A DNA stretch of 64,000 bases from Branchiostoma belcheri (lineage: Eukaryota > Chordata > Leptocardii > Amphioxiformes > Branchiostomatidae), in the NCBI RefSeq assembly GCF_001625305.1, contig NW_017803865.1, positions 3,201,499 through 3,265,498 on the forward strand. Direction: 5' to 3'. This document shows positions 12,116-25,150 of the stretch, one piece after another. The position numbers and the translations under genes are program-made. Position 1 is the stretch's first letter, and every line of letters starts with the position of its first letter. The notes under the pieces were generated by a model. That model was not told the DNA's origin. It made no database searches and saw only the letters and a program-made list of their open reading frames with translations.

Positions 12116-12837
12116 GGTGGGTGCAGTTGTTTCTGAAGTTTTGAAAAAAAGAGTCTCAAAGTGTAAGACAAGACTAAAAAAACTGTTTGGAAATATTTTG
12201 GGGGGGCACTGACATTCGAAACTGCGCACGGTCAGTAGCCAATTGATCCTAAAGGTTCACATAATCTCTGTCGGCACCTGTATCAATGTTTGTCACACTA
12301 GTAGCACTAGAAAGACTAGAAAGAATGTAAGAATTGCATTCATGACGTCCTACCCAATCATTAAATGCTTTACCTACACCTAAACAAAATCTCTGAAGCT
12401 TTAGACCGAGAGATACATAATTGTATGAAACAATGCAACACTTCTTGGACTGTTACATTAATATTTTAATATGAATACTAATATTTCAGCTTTTGAAATG
12501 AGACATTCAGTCTGTAACTAACGTTCTATTTACGCATTATTTAAATTGGTTTTGAAAAAAGACAGTTGCACACATTGATCTAAGAAAATTGTGAAAACAA
12601 TAAACTGTAGAACCGATGTAGAATCTAACCCCGCCAGAGACAGAGCCAAGACCAGACAGCAAAATTGCAACTTAAACGTTATTTTGATTGCCTGGTATTT
12701 CAAAATATGGAACATGAAAAGGTACCTTACCGAGATATTGACCCAGAAGAATTAGTCCGTCATTCGGCTGTTTTGAGGCTGAAGCCCATGGAATGAACCA
12801 CACATGCTAGGGGAAGGGAAGACTAGAAGCTATCTCA

Positions 12838-12935
12838 CACACTCCCTCCCTCTCTCTNNNNNNNNNNNNNNNNNNNNACACACTCCTCCCTCTCTCTCTC
12901 TCTCTCTCTCCCTCTCTCTCACTCTCTCCAGTCTT
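12838..12935. repeat. CT microsatellite spanning an assembly gap
   Basis: TCCCTCTCTCT tracts lie on both sides of a 20-N gap (12858-12877) and the flank ACACACTCCCTCCC is repeated. The 20 N are probably a placeholder, not a measured length. Confidence 0.9.
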
Positions 12936-13716
12936 AACTACTTAAGCTGGTGGAGTCTGTAACTTATATCATATTTGGCCATGACGGCATCTTGCACACC
13001 TGTAACCGCACGTCAACTTACTCAGATGTGTTCCCTGCTGCCACTTAACTCCCCATATCCATCCGCAGTGGAAACATGTAATAAGTAGTTCCCACTAGAA
13101 AATAAAGGACAAGCACTAGGCTGTTTTACTGTCTGTCATAAAAACGAAGTTAACTTGTTATTCTCAAATATATCTACATGTATGAATTAGTCCAGAAAAT
13201 TCAGGAAAGAATACTCTTAAACTTTGAAAGACAATTTCAAAAAGGGGCACTTTGCCTTTGTCTGACCTTCACCTGTTTGTTGCCAAAGCCAATGAAGCGA
13301 GGCAGTCCCTACACGACATTGTTGATCTAGGAGATTCAATTTCCTTAGACAAGACCTTAACTTTTGTTTGGCGTACCTTTTATTTTGGCTTGAATGTCTA
13401 CCTCCCTGTGTTGTATGTTGGTTAGGTTTCATGATTGAACAAAGACGTCCTCTACAGTCGCCAGGTTACTTTACAGGTGAATAGGTGAGTTTCTTTGCAG
13501 GGTTTTGAACAAAGTTTACAGCTACATGTACTATGATATGCAAAGATTTATGTGTAACAGGTCGTTTTGTGTGGTAAGGGTGCCCGGCTTTCTGAAAACT
13601 ATGACAAAATCATCTCAGATTAAAACCATTCCCTGATCTAAGATGCTTTATTACAGTAATAAGTCATGTCTCCCTGATATATGTTTGGTTCACAGCATAC
13701 CAGTCACTAACACACA

Positions 13717-15476
13717 ATGCTGGAGCTTCTCCCGGCCGGTGTAGTGGATGTGACAGACCCGGGGCGTCTGCATGCAGAGTTGTGGGCCGACTCCGTCCTT
13801 AAAGTCGTCTCCTGTTGGCTGCCCTTCCTCCTGTCTACTATCGTGGTGGGGCGGGATTTACTGGGTAACTTGACGGTCTCACATTTGCCATTTGTCGGAA
13901 GAGAAATAACAGCCATGATCTTGATTCTTGTACACTGGGCCTAAGTGTATTAAGTTAACATAACACATTGGACCCATATTGCCACCAAAATAAAACTGCA
14001 TTCTATTCTAACAGTAATAATTTGGTTTTCATTATGAAGTGCCAAACACAGGAGCAGACTGGTTTGCAAGCTTTGGATTTGCTTCTCGAGCCTACATGCA
14101 CTACAACTTGCAACATTACTACAAAACACCATTCATCCGATCCATCGTTGCGTTAACAAATGCAGCATATAATAATAATGAAAGACAAACAAACATACAT
14201 CAGAAACATTGCATATGTTTTGCATTATAAAACATATTCTGAGAACATTTTAAGTGATGTTCCTGCATCGTGTTTGCTTTATTCAGGCTCCAGTTCTCAG
14301 TGTTTCCCCTTGGACCGGCTACATGGGACTGTCCAATGCGAGAACGGCACAATCCTGTCTGATGGCAACTCGTCCACCTTCAGCGAAATATCGGTCTACA
14401 CCAGGCAGATTTCTGAGTTTGTAAACGTGTATTGTGCAGGGCAGGAGTCCTTTTGTGCAAACACCAAGTTTAGCTACCACCAGTTTGCCATGATGCTGGC
14501 TATACAAGCAGCTCTTTTGTATGCACCGCTTTTGATTTGGAATGTTACTGTTGGCAGGGAAGTCATTTGTAATGTCAGGTTCATAGCATGTGACATGGTA
14601 GTGCTCTATGACCGATTCAGAAAACCAAAAGATGGCCAGACTGGGGGAGGTAGGGGGAATGAACATGTAAACACCCAAGTAGACAGTCAGGATGCGGGTA
14701 TAGGACAGAAGGTTGGTCATGTTTCTCCACCTCACACACAGCTAAAAGGACCATATGCACAAGAGGAGTTAGTTTATGCATATAAAACATGGAGAAAAAC
14801 CAGAGTTGTGTACACCTGTTACCTATTTAAACAGGCATCGTCTGGTATTGTTGCTGTTGCTCTTATTGTTGCCTATGCCTTGCACCAACCCATCTCTGTT
14901 GAAAGTATCCGTGAAAAGTTCCAGTGTTCAGTGGAAAATAAATTCTTGGTAACTTGCACGGTGCCTGCAGCCAAAGTGCACCTATTTGTTTGGGGGGCCA
15001 ACATGTTTCTACTGTCAGTTAGTGTGATACTCACCATAACGCACATAATTCTGCTTCATGCACTTGCTAAAGATCAACCATTCGCAGAGATTGGTATTAA
15101 AAACAAGAAAAAGGATGACAAGAAAAAGGATGAAACAATGCAGGGAAAAAACCCAGCGCAGGAAACACGGCGGGGTAGGGGACGTAATGATGACCAACCT
15201 GTCATTGAGACTGGTTCAAATGATGATGAAGATACTTCATATCATTCAGCGCAAAGTCAAATCATCATTGACGGACAGAAGCAACATGGAAACACACAAA
15301 ATGGAACAAACCAAGTTACTGAACGCCCTCAGAAATGCTTGTTTCCTCTAAATGACAGCCAAATGATGTATTCCTTTTTCAAAGCTAACATAGAGTCGGT
15401 TGAGAAGTATAACTATGTCAAGAGTCTTCTTAATGTAGCACCTAAGCAGCAGGCTAAACAGCGATCAACCACATAA
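13717..15476 (+). CDS. Pannexin/LRRC8-like four-helix channel protein, two exons, 445 aa
   Basis: Exon 1 is 13717-13864 and exon 2 is 14287-15476, joined in phase 1 (GT at 13865, TTCAG at 14282-14286). Helix 1 is at residues about 28-48 (SCWLPFLLSTIVVG). A loop with Cys55, 67, 99 and 106 follows, then helix 2 at 116-137, a long charged cytosolic loop, helix 3 at 233-253, a second loop with paired Cys (FQCSV, VTCTV) and helix 4 at 280-307. The tail is Lys/Glu-rich and ends without leucine-rich repeats. This layout, with Cys-paired outer loops, fits the pannexin-like membrane domain of LRRC8 volume-regulated anion channels and pannexins. At 445 aa it is pannexin-sized. It would form a plasma-membrane channel; the pore substrate cannot be told from sequence. 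Which family it belongs to needs a profile search. Confidence 0.6.
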
Positions 15477-16740
15477 TTGTCAGACCACCAAAAGCCACTT
15501 CGAAATGATTTAATGTAATGAAAGACCTTTATTGTACATTCATGCCACGACGGGCTAGGTACAGGTCAAGACTTAACAGACACATAACAAACGTGAGTAG
15601 AAAACATACATAAGGAACATACAAGGATACTATACTAAGCTAATACAAAGTGTTCTAGTTACTGATCTAATACAGAGTGTTCAACTTCTTCTCCCCTTTT
15701 TGTACAATGGAAAATGTGGGAACAGATCATGGTTGGGACGCATCAGAAATATAAATCTATCATTAGCACTTAGGTGTTCGAAGTATGGGAACTTCTCTTT
15801 GATATGATTAAAAAGGACAGATCTTTCATTAGCATATAAAGTACAGTGTAAAATAAAGTAGTATGAGATTTTCGGTGAAGCTTCGGTCACTGGTGCATTG
15901 AACGTCATGCCTGTATTTCTATAATCTCTGTTTGTGTGGGTTGAGTCTTCTAAATTAAGAGTAAGGAATTTAACGTCAAATGTTAAATTATCATTTGTTT
16001 GCAGTGTGATAGTCTTACCTTATTCTGTTTAACATAGGCCACAGCGCTGCTGCATTTGACTGTGTACTTGGGAGGACAACTTGTAAAGGTGTCAATGCAC
16101 CTGTTTTGTCCTCCCTTCTACTTGTATATGTGTACTCGTGGTAAACTCACATAAACAAGTAAGATTAAATATGTTTACCCATGTAATTAGCCTTCAGTTA
16201 TGAGTTTTTGAATAAAGTAAATCCAGGTATGTTGTGTTAGGTGTACACATCGTTTCTTAAAGTCTGCCACATCAGATTTCCAACTCTGTGCAAAGTTTAC
16301 AGTGATTTGCATTTCCTTTGGAGATCTTGATTCGTGCTTTGCTCACTTTGGGTAAAGAAAATACCATTGCAAAAAAGAAAGCATGATAAAAAGGCTAAAA
16401 ACACGCTAAAAATAAGCCAAATCCCCAAACCTCTGCTTGGAGAGTAATGGTTTGTAACAGAAGCGCAGAAACGCTTGCTTCCCAACATCTGCTTGGAGAT
16501 GACTGGGTCCTATTTATCGAGTCATCGAAAACCCCGCACGAGCCTCTAGTGACCTTTAAATTACGTTGCTTCTTGCGAAAGATCGTTTTGGTGGAAAAGA
16601 ATATAGATTATCTTATTTACTGACTATCCCATACACCGGGATAACTGTGAGGATTGACGATTGGTAGAAATATTTTTGGGCCGCACCGATATACCCGTAA
16701 CCTCCATTCAGAGCCTTGAAACCTGGGAACGAGACGCTAA
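15477..16740 (+). other. 3' flank of the channel gene; no further gene seen
   Basis: AATAAA occurs at 15852-15857 and 16211-16216. A half copy of MITE family A is at 16365-16441. Otherwise I see nothing here. Confidence 0.4.
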
Positions 16741-16856
16741 CACATGTGGTTGCGTGATTGCGTCTGGATTACGATATTTTCTGCTGAATAAAAACGTTTC
16801 TGTCCGGGATTTGCGGAGGCTGAGCTGAAATTCCGGGTTGATTCTGTAACCAGCAG
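16741..16856 (+). promoter_or_regulatory. Probable promoter and untranslated first exon of the La gene
   Basis: The C+G content rises here and a good donor (CCAGCAG then GTAACT) lies at 16857. The acceptor CACCAG at about 17416-17417, directly before the La start codon, would receive it. There is no TATA box at a convincing place. This is inference from position and splice signals only. Confidence 0.35.
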
Positions 16857-17419
16857 GTAACTAAGGTACGTGTGGTTTGTTGTGAACTTTCGGTAAATTA
16901 AAATTTCCGTTTTATTAGGGAAAAAATACAGGATGGTAAAATGCCCCCCTCCCCCATTGACGATAATTCTGCACTAGTTTCAGTTTCAGGTAGTTTTGCA
17001 CGTTATTCTGACGTTGCTCTGAGACTGTAGTACCATTTTAGAAATTAACCGTTATCAAATCGGTCTTGATACGTTCATAGGATCTTTTTTTTTTACTCCA
17101 AAATATATTTTGTTAGTTCTTCCTTTCATAGTAGACTCCCTTGTTTCGTAGTAGCCACAAGCATGGGCAAGAGCATCATATTCAAATTATACTTTGGATA
17201 AAAAAAAAACGTGAAGTTTACGTTGTACAATGTCACAGTGCTTTAGTTGACTTGTGCGCATTATTTTCCATAATACAAGTTATATTTTTACAGGCAGATA
17301 GTCGGAGCTGCTGAAACGTGTATAATAATCATAAGCAAGGTTCATACTAATCTTTCCTAGGTAAAAATATAACGTTAATAATATAAACTCCCTTCCTCCC
17401 CTGTACACCAGCACCAGAC

Positions 17420-20400
17420 ATGGCTGATACGGAGACTAACACAGACGGGAAACCTGAAACTACAGGAGACGGGAAATCTGAACCCACCGGACTGGAGAGG
17501 AAAATCTACCAGCAGATGGAGGTAGGAAGAGAATAATATTATTGTTTTATTTACATAGTAGTAGTACTATAATAGTAGTAGAAAAAGAATACAACCAAAA
17601 ACTACTAGTAGATTTTGTGCAAACCACCAGTTATGCAGACTGTAGACCAACTAGAGGAAACCAGCTCCTTACTTGCGTAGTTGCCTGTGTAAGTTTGCAA
17701 TTGCAGAAAGCTGTAAGGTTTCTTTAAAAGTCCAGGAAGATTAGGTAATGTAGTACAATTTATATATATATCGAAAGCTAAACTAATAATTAATAATTAT
17801 AAAGTATCCAAAGTATCATTGTACATTGTAGGTGCATATAGTACTAGTATTAATCTACTGTAATCTCCCTTCCCTCCTGCAGTACTACTTCGGGGATCAC
17901 AACTTGACCCGAGATCGCTTCCTGCAAGGGGAGATCAAGAAAGACGACGGGTGTATCCTTACTGTAATACTGGTATACTGTGGACCAGTTCACTCATGTC
18001 TGTACATGTACATACAGGGTTCCACGATACATATATATACAAGTACAGGGTTCATTTAGTACAGAGTTTAGCAGAGGTAAGGAGAGATCAAGAAAGACGA
18101 CGGATGTATCCTTTACAGTAATACTGGGAAGCAGTTTACATGTCTGTACATGTACATACAGGGTTCCATAGGCTTAACAACAGTACACATGTACATACAA
18201 CAAGTTTCTATCCTTTATATTTTAATACTGTGGACAAGTTTACATGTCTGTAGTGTTAGTGTTTTTGTCTGTACATATACTACTAGTACTACAGGGTTCT
18301 GTCCTCACTGGGACCAGGTTACCTGTCTGAACATGCACAGGGTTTTTGAAGTTTAGTGTGAGTTCTGCAGTGTTGATTAGCAGCTGTATCTACAGTACAA
18401 ATGTTCCTTAACCCTCCACTCCCAAGGGGTTCCTCTGGAGACTCTGGTCAAGTTCAACAGACTCAAGGTGAGTCGGATTTGACCTTCACACATATGACCT
18501 TCACACATGTGACCTTCACACACATGACCTTCACACTACCTAATCCACCTAGTTGCAAAATGTTCCTTACCTGTAGACTAGACATGTGATGTACTCTGGC
18601 TTCTGGCTGCCTGTATAGTGTTCATCTGTTGAAGTTTGACTCCTTGTATTATATCCAGAAATGTGCCTGTCTAGTTCCATCCTGAATGGTTTAGGGTAAG
18701 GATCAGGCACAGTTCTGGATAGTCTCAGCCGCGTATCCAAAAAGGTAGATCTGCCCTTGTCACATTTCTGGATATGAGTGGGCTATCCAGAACTGTGCCT
18801 TAGCATTTTTCTAGATTAAGCATGGTTCTGGATAAAAGCACAGTTCTGGATAGTCTCTGTGTATCCAAAAATGTAGATTTACCCCAGATACGGTTCTTAC
18901 TACCCAGAACCGTGCCTGAGTGTTGTTCTGGATAAAACATGGTTCTAGACACTGAGTTTTTTGTTGTTTCTGTTGCAGGCCCTGTCTGATGACTTTGAGG
19001 TCATCTGTGCAGCTCTGCAGAAATCCCCAAACCAACTCATGGAGGTCAGACTGGAATCATTCTCTTAATCAATGGTTCTTCCTGATAACTGTTCTGTCTG
19101 CAGAATGAAACCTTGTAAATATGGCATGACTGTTCTGTTGTTATAGCTTTTATACATGAGAAAGATGAGTACTGCATGTAGTATGATTCAACTGTCCAAT
19201 ACTCCTGTTCATGGTACAATGTAACACTGATATTTCCTACATGTATAAATCTTGATCTAGTCAGACATTTTTATAACAAAGTCACATCTAAACTGTTTGT
19301 GTTGTGTTTTTCCAGGTGAGTGAAGACAAGACGAAGGTTCGGCGACTTCCCAGCAAATCTCTGCCCAAAAACACGGAGCAGTGGAGGTCCGAGAACAAGG
19401 CTAGAACTGTCTACTGTGTAAGTACATGTACCTTATCCCTCATGTACTGTGTACATATGTACCTTATCCTACATGTCAGAACAAGGTTCGGACTGTCTGC
19501 TGTGTAAGTAGCTTATCCTACAGGTACCTGTGTGTAGTGTGTACTGTGTAAGTACACATGTACCAAGAACAAGGCTAGTAGAACTGCCTACTGTGTAAGT
19601 ACATGTAGAATGTACCTTAGCCTATATGCATGTGTGTTGTGTGTACTGTGCAAGAACACATGTTCCGAGAACAAGGCTCGAACTATCTATTATGTAAGTT
19701 TTTTTATACTACTTGGGGCCTACAAAAGTCCAAACTTTGTAAAAATCCCCGGCAGCTTTTTCAAGCCCCCCCCCCTCAATGATATAAGACCCCCCTGTGT
19801 TATAAGAACCCCCCTGTCTGTCCTTACAGAAGGGTTTCGGCCAGGACGACTCCTTAGACGACATCCAGGAGTTCTTCCAAGACAAGGGCAAGGTCGAGAC
19901 GGTCTTCATGAGACGCAACGAGAACAAGGACTTCAAGGTCAGTTAATTTCAAGGTCAAGGCTGCTCAACCAGAGTCATTTGATAGACAGGGTTTAGTACA
20001 AGCCCAGTACAAGTCTGTATGTCTGACAGTACTGTATTATGTGACCATGTCAGACTTTGGTACAGTCAAAGATGTTCTTGTCATTGCTACATTTGATGAT
20101 GTTCCATATCACAAGTGTTTGCTACATTTCCTGAGGTTCTGTATCACAAGTCCCTTGCTACATTTGATGAGGATCTAGATCACAAGTCCTTAGCCACTTT
20201 TGCTACATGTTCTATACCATAAGTGTTTGCTACATTGATGATGATCTATATCATTGCTACATTTCCTGAGGTTCTGTATCACAAGTCCTTTGCTACATTT
20301 GCTGAGGTTCTAATTTGCCACATCTCCTGACCTCAGGGCTCCGTCTTCGCGACCTTCAGCAGCCTGGACGATGCTAAGAAGTTTGTGGAGGCGGAAGGAG

Positions 20401-23400
20401 TCCAGTACAAGGGGGAAGACGTCAAGAAGATGTTCAAGTAGGGCTTCTTCAAACCTTGTTAAGAAAGTTGACTCAAGAGTTATGTATGATATCATGATTG
20501 ATCATCTGTGTTGGTAGTTACATGTTAAAGTTAAAACTTTTGATCCAACACAAAGAAGTTCTCTCACCTAGAGCTTTCATGATTGCTGTCATGAAGGTTC
20601 ATCTGTGTTGGTAGTTGCATGTTTAACTTTAGATCCAACACGAAGTTCTCTCACCTAGAGCTTTGCACCAGTCACTCTGGTCTTCCTCAGTAGACAGAAG
20701 CTAAGTGACAAGTCACACTGGGTCTGTGGTCCGTGTTTCTTTTGTGCTTCCATGAAATGTTAAGTCAACGCAATAGCACTTAGTTTTCCTGCTATGTTGA
20801 TTGATATTTATAATTATTTGATATTTAAAATTTAAATTGATCCCCTCCCCCCCAGGAATGAGTACTTCAACATGAAACTTGAAGAGAAGAAGAAGAGAAA
20901 GGAGGAAGAAAAGAGAAAGCTGGAGGAGGAAACAGAGCAGCAAGAGAAGAAGAAAGAGGAGGAGAAACAGAAAGATGTGGAATATACGAAGGGCTGCATT
21001 CTCCACTTCTCAGGTGGGCAATATGTACCTAGTCTGTTTGGGGTTTATGTTTGTTTGTGTTTGTTTCATTTTCCTTGTCAGGTGTTCAGGAATTGTGAGT
21101 CTGTTTACTATCATAAAAGTGCATCTGTGTTGGTAGTTACATGTTTAAAGTTAAATCTTAAGATCCAACACAATAAATTTCTCTCACCTAGAGCTTTTAA
21201 CCAGTCACTCTGGTCTTCCTCAGTAGACTGACCCAGTGTTGACGTCACACTTCAAAGAAGCCACGTGACAAGCCTCACTGGGTCAGTCTACTGGGGAAGA
21301 CCACAGAGTGACTGGTTGAAACCTCTAGGTGAGAGAGCTTTTTTGTGTTGGGTCTAAAGTTTTAACTTAACGACTCTGTTACCTGTTTACCTGCCCCCCA
21401 GGTGCTCCAGACGACACGGTGCGGGAGGAAGTCTCCAAGGTGTTCCAGACGTTTGGAGACGTCAAGTGGATTGACTTCAACAAGGGAGACACACAGGTGA
21501 GAAGTTTTTAACTTCAATTTTTACCTCAATACAAGGCTCATACAAACCACTTGAAAGTTTTGGGTTACATTTAGGAATTTTAGAGACCCTACTAGACTTG
21601 TACCCATTTGGAAAGCTTGTTCCATAGTGATGTAGTTCTAGGAAAGAAGCTTTCAGTGTGGAACTTTCTCCTGAAAGATGGAGTATGGAGGAATGGATGG
21701 AATTGCATTCCCCCCCTCACATATTGTGTGCATGTTTGTTTGTGAGGCTGATACTGATGATGATGATACTGCGCCCCTCCCTGCAGGGCACCGTGAGGTT
21801 CGCATCGCCCGGCGCGGCGGAAGCAGCTGCCCAGGTGGCTGATGGGAAGGTGACGCTGAAGGGCGCGGAGCTGTCCTGCAGGGTCATGGAAGGTCAGTAC
21901 AGCAGCTGTAGGGGTCAAGCTGGCCTCAGTGCTGTTTTGCCATTAAACTGCAGTTTATTTCCAACTATACACTTATATGTTATCTGTTAGGATTTTATTT
22001 TTCCTATCACTTGTTTTATTGTACATGGTTTTGCCGTTAGTGCCACCGATATAAAGGTGAATAAAGTTCAAAGTTCTGACAGCTTGTTGTGCCCCAGGTT
22101 GAAGAGGAGAAGACCCACTGGCTGCAGGTGTAAGGGTTAGGGTTAGGGGGTTAGATGTGTGCTAATGTTTCTGCTGACAGCATTTCGTAACGTTTGATTT
22201 GTTCCAGGTGAAGAAGAGAGGGTCCACTGGCTTCAGGTTTAAGGGTTAGGGTTCGTTATGTGTGCAAATTTTTTTGCTGTAATGTATAATTTGTTCCAGG
22301 TGAAGAGGAAAAGACCCACTGGCTGCAGGTGTACGGTTAGGGGGATGTGTGCAGATGTTTTGCAGACAGCTTGTTGCCTACTCTGTGTGTGTCTAACATA
22401 TGTCTGATATCCCCCAGGTTAAGTGGAGAAGACCCACTGGCTACAGGTGTAAGGGTTAGGGTTAGGGTTAGGGTTAGGAAAAGGTGTGTAGATGTTTATG
22501 ATGTCAGCTTTTTGCCTGCTGTTATTTGTCTAACATGTGTCTAACATGTATGTGATATCCCCCAGGTGAAGAAGAGAAGACCCACTGGCTGCAGGGTTAG
22601 GGTTAAAGTGATGTGTGTAAGGGTTAGGAGGGCATGTAGATGTTTATGCTGTAATGTTTACTTTGTTCCAGGTGAAGAAGAAAAGACCCACTGGCTGCAG
22701 GGTTAGGGTTAGTTAATGTTAAGTTAATTAGTTACTTAGTTAATGTTTAATTTGTTCCAGGAGAGGAAGAGAAGACCCACTGGCTTCAGGTTTAAGGGTT
22801 AGGGTTCGTTATGTTTGCAGATGTTTAAGATGTGTCTGTTTGTCCCCAGGAGAGGAAGAGAAGACCCACTGGCTGCAGGTGTACGAGAACCAGAGCAAAG
22901 TCCGGCAGCAGAAGAAGAAGATGAAGTTCGGACAAGGTCGCGGCAGAGGTCGGGGTCGAGGTCGGGGTCGGGGCAGAGGTCGCGGAGGTCATGACAGAAA
23001 CACGACATTCCAGGGGAAGAAAACACGGCTGGACAGCGACGGGGAGGGCAGCGATGGTAGGTCAAGGGTCAGCAGTCATAGGTCAATAATTAGTTTGGCT
23101 CTACCTGTGAGCACTTGTGATGTTTTGTTATTTGTCCTGCTGTGTTTTTTTTCTTTATATTTCAGGTTCCAAATGCCCATATTCTTACATAACGTTAAAA
23201 CAGAGGCACATATACAGAGATAAATGGGTAAAAAACAGTGAGATACGGTATAGTGATAAAAAAAACAGTCAATTAATTTTTGGTCTCATACCGCTGTTTG
23301 TCTCTGTTTTCTGGTCTCATACCACTGTTTTCCTGGTCTCACACCGCTGTTTCCCCCGCAGGTGAAACGCAGCAGAAGATGGAGGACACGACCTCCGCAG

Positions 23401-23474
23401 CGAAGCGGCCGCACGAGGATTCTGGGAAGGACGAGGAGCCCGCAAAGAAACACCTGAAGACGGAGGGAGACTGA
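17420..23474 (+). CDS. SSB: La ribonucleoprotein (SSB), 12 coding exons, 422 aa
   Basis: Exons are 17420-17521, 17883-17952, 18427-18467, 18979-19044, 19316-19417, 19830-19937, 20337-20437, 20856-21013, 21402-21496, 21787-21892, 22850-23056 and 23362-23474, all in phase (1269 nt with stop). Residues about 25-110 are the La motif (IYQQMEYYFGDHNLTRDRFL), which grips the UUU-OH end of new RNA polymerase III transcripts. Residues about 122-195 are RRM1 and about 241-325 the atypical C-terminal RRM (GCILHFSGAPDDTVREEV). A Lys/Glu-rich helix lies between them. An Arg-Gly run spans residues 344-360, and a basic nuclear signal (KRPHEDSGKDEEPAKK) lies near the end. Human La is 408 aa, so this is full length. 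Introns 2, 5 and 10 contain partial copies of the neighbouring exon edges. Confidence 0.96.
18070..18260 (+). repeat. Partial copies of La exon 2 end with donor, in intron 2
   Basis: The end of exon 2 (GAGATCAAGAAAGACGACGG) and the bases after its donor are copied at about 18085-18131. A shorter third copy of the intron part (TATCCTTTATATTTTAATAC) lies at about 18208-18234. Between them runs the unit CATGTCTGTACATGTACATA. Confidence 0.8.
19476..19700 (+). repeat. Three partial copies of La exon 5 end with donor
   Basis: The real exon end is GAGAACAAGGCTAGAACTGT plus CTACTGT and the donor GTAAGT. It is followed in intron 5 by copies at about 19477-19510, 19565-19602 and 19667-19700. Each keeps a consensus GTAAGT. 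Spacing is about 90-100 bp. Confidence 0.85.
20090..20310 (+). repeat. Minisatellite in La intron 6
   Basis: About six irregular units of the type TTGCTACATTTGCTGAGGTT plus CTATATCACAAGTCC end 25 bases before the exon 7 acceptor. Confidence 0.7.
20508..21370. mobile_element. Inverted-repeat element family, one complete and two partial copies
   Basis: The complete copy (about 21121-21370) has long facing arms: CTCTCACCTAGAGCTTTTAA with CAGTCACTCTGGTCTTCC on the left, and their complement GGAAGACCACAGAGTGACTG on the right. Direct partial copies lie at 20508-20583 and 20596-20725. Exon 8 of La lies between the copies. Confidence 0.7.
22092..22800 (+). repeat. Seven partial copies of La exon 11 start with acceptor, TTAGGG-rich
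   Basis: The real exon 11 begins after AG at 22848-22849. Decoy acceptors followed by the same first 30 or so exon bases (GAAGAGAAGACCCACTGGCT) sit at AG 22096, 22206, 22298, 22416, 22564, 22670 and 22759. Between them runs AAGGGTTAGGGTTAGGG, which resembles the animal telomere repeat. Confidence 0.88.
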
Positions 23475-25150
23475 ACCATCGCCCAAAGGGGGGGGGATTT
23501 TTTTTCTTGTTTTTTTATTTTTATCTGTAGGAGAAAATGAAATATCCCATAAAATGTGATCACCAAAGTCTGTGACAGTTTCCTTTAGTTTCTACATATA
23601 AGAATATAACGTTCAGCAGTTTTTTTTTTCATATCATGATTAGAATCAGAGTCATAAGCTCACAAAAACCCACCTATACATCAGGAAATACAAATTTTTA
23701 CAGACAGGACTTTTCTGTACTATAGAGCTCTGTGGGGAAGCTGAAAGTCCACTATTATTAGATATTAACCAAAGTCTTAGTTTCTTTCATTTTGTTTTAT
23801 TTCATTTTGTTACATCGCTGTAGTTCCTGTAGTCTACTGTGCAGTGACATGTCAGTGCGCCTTACCTTATATGGCAATGGCCCTTGCCCTTATATGGCAG
23901 TTTTTCTCCCTAGTATATCCTTATATGGCAATATCTCTCACTCTCATATCTTTAACATAGCAAAGGCAATGTCCTGTACCATTATGTCTTATATTGCAAT
24001 TGTCCTAACCTACTTGACAATTTTCATACAAGACGTTTTTTTCTGCTAATTAACAGTGAGACATGGACATGATTTCATTTTAGATTTTGTGAAGTTGCTC
24101 AGACCTGGAAAAATATGAACATCAGGTCACGTCAAGTTGTCCACAGGGAGATGTGAACATGTAACGTTAACTGTTTCTCATCCAGAAAACTATCGAACAT
24201 CAACAATTAAGTCACTTTTTGTTTACTTGACTATGGGCCGTCAGGTGTTTCTCACAACATTGTCTGTGCAGATCTTCAATTAAACCTTTTTATATTCACA
24301 TGAAAGTGATGTTATTTGTGACCCATCTTCTTCTTCTTCTTCTTCATTCCTGCCCAGCCCTACAGTGTAGGATTATTGGCAGCCGTTACGCATTGTTAAT
24401 AACAATTGTGACCCGGTACATAAAAAACAAAGGGAAAACAAGGATAACTGAGAAGGGAACATAAAAACAACTGATTTTATGTGTGCTTAAGACGGGACAG
24501 GTGCGTTAGTAATATTTACATATATACAAGACATGATCGGGTGGTTCAATGCAGCAGTGCCCTCACCAGTTCAGATTTGAACTGGGCGAGAGACCCCGCC
24601 TCCGCCGCACCAGTCTCAAGTTCATTCCATTCTCTGTTCTTCATTCTTATACTACAAGTGTTCAAAGTGATCTTAGCCTGACTAAATCCGGCTCCTATAT
24701 AGATACCGGTAGGCTAAGAAAGTTACATTTTTTTACCTCTCTGTACGTAAACTAAAGCACTGCACACTCACTAAATACACACCTTTCAATCAACCTGCAT
24801 CTATTAGTACCTTTATGGTAGCAATACACATTGCAATGTACCTTGCCAATACACATCCTGCATTGCCACAATACACCTACATTGTACCACAATACACAAT
24901 GCTAGTACTCACAGACAACCTGCAATACACACTGCAAGGTTTAGTAAATAAAATAAGTAGTAAACCAATTCATAAACAACAAAAAAGATGTAAAATGGAT
25001 TCATAAGTTTCCGATTTACCATGCTAATAAATGGTGACAGAAAGTTCAGCCGATAAAGCCAACATGACCGTGAAGCAGCGCCCCTAAGCGACCTGATATC
25101 GAATTGCAGTCTAAAAAAAGATTTTGTTGACGTTTCAATGAATACAACCA
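23475..25150 (+). other. La 3' flank and intergenic stretch
   Basis: No convincing gene is seen. A variant poly(A) hexamer ATTAAA is near 24280. A short CTT run is at 24327-24345. Repeated CAATACACA-type simple sequence lies at 24820-24930. The La 3' end is not resolved. Confidence 0.4.

Noticed and set aside
22440-22485. TTAGGG run considered as a chromosome-end or fused telomere
   Set aside because: Only a few units long and embedded in the La exon 11 decoy array; the reading as a slippage product is simpler.
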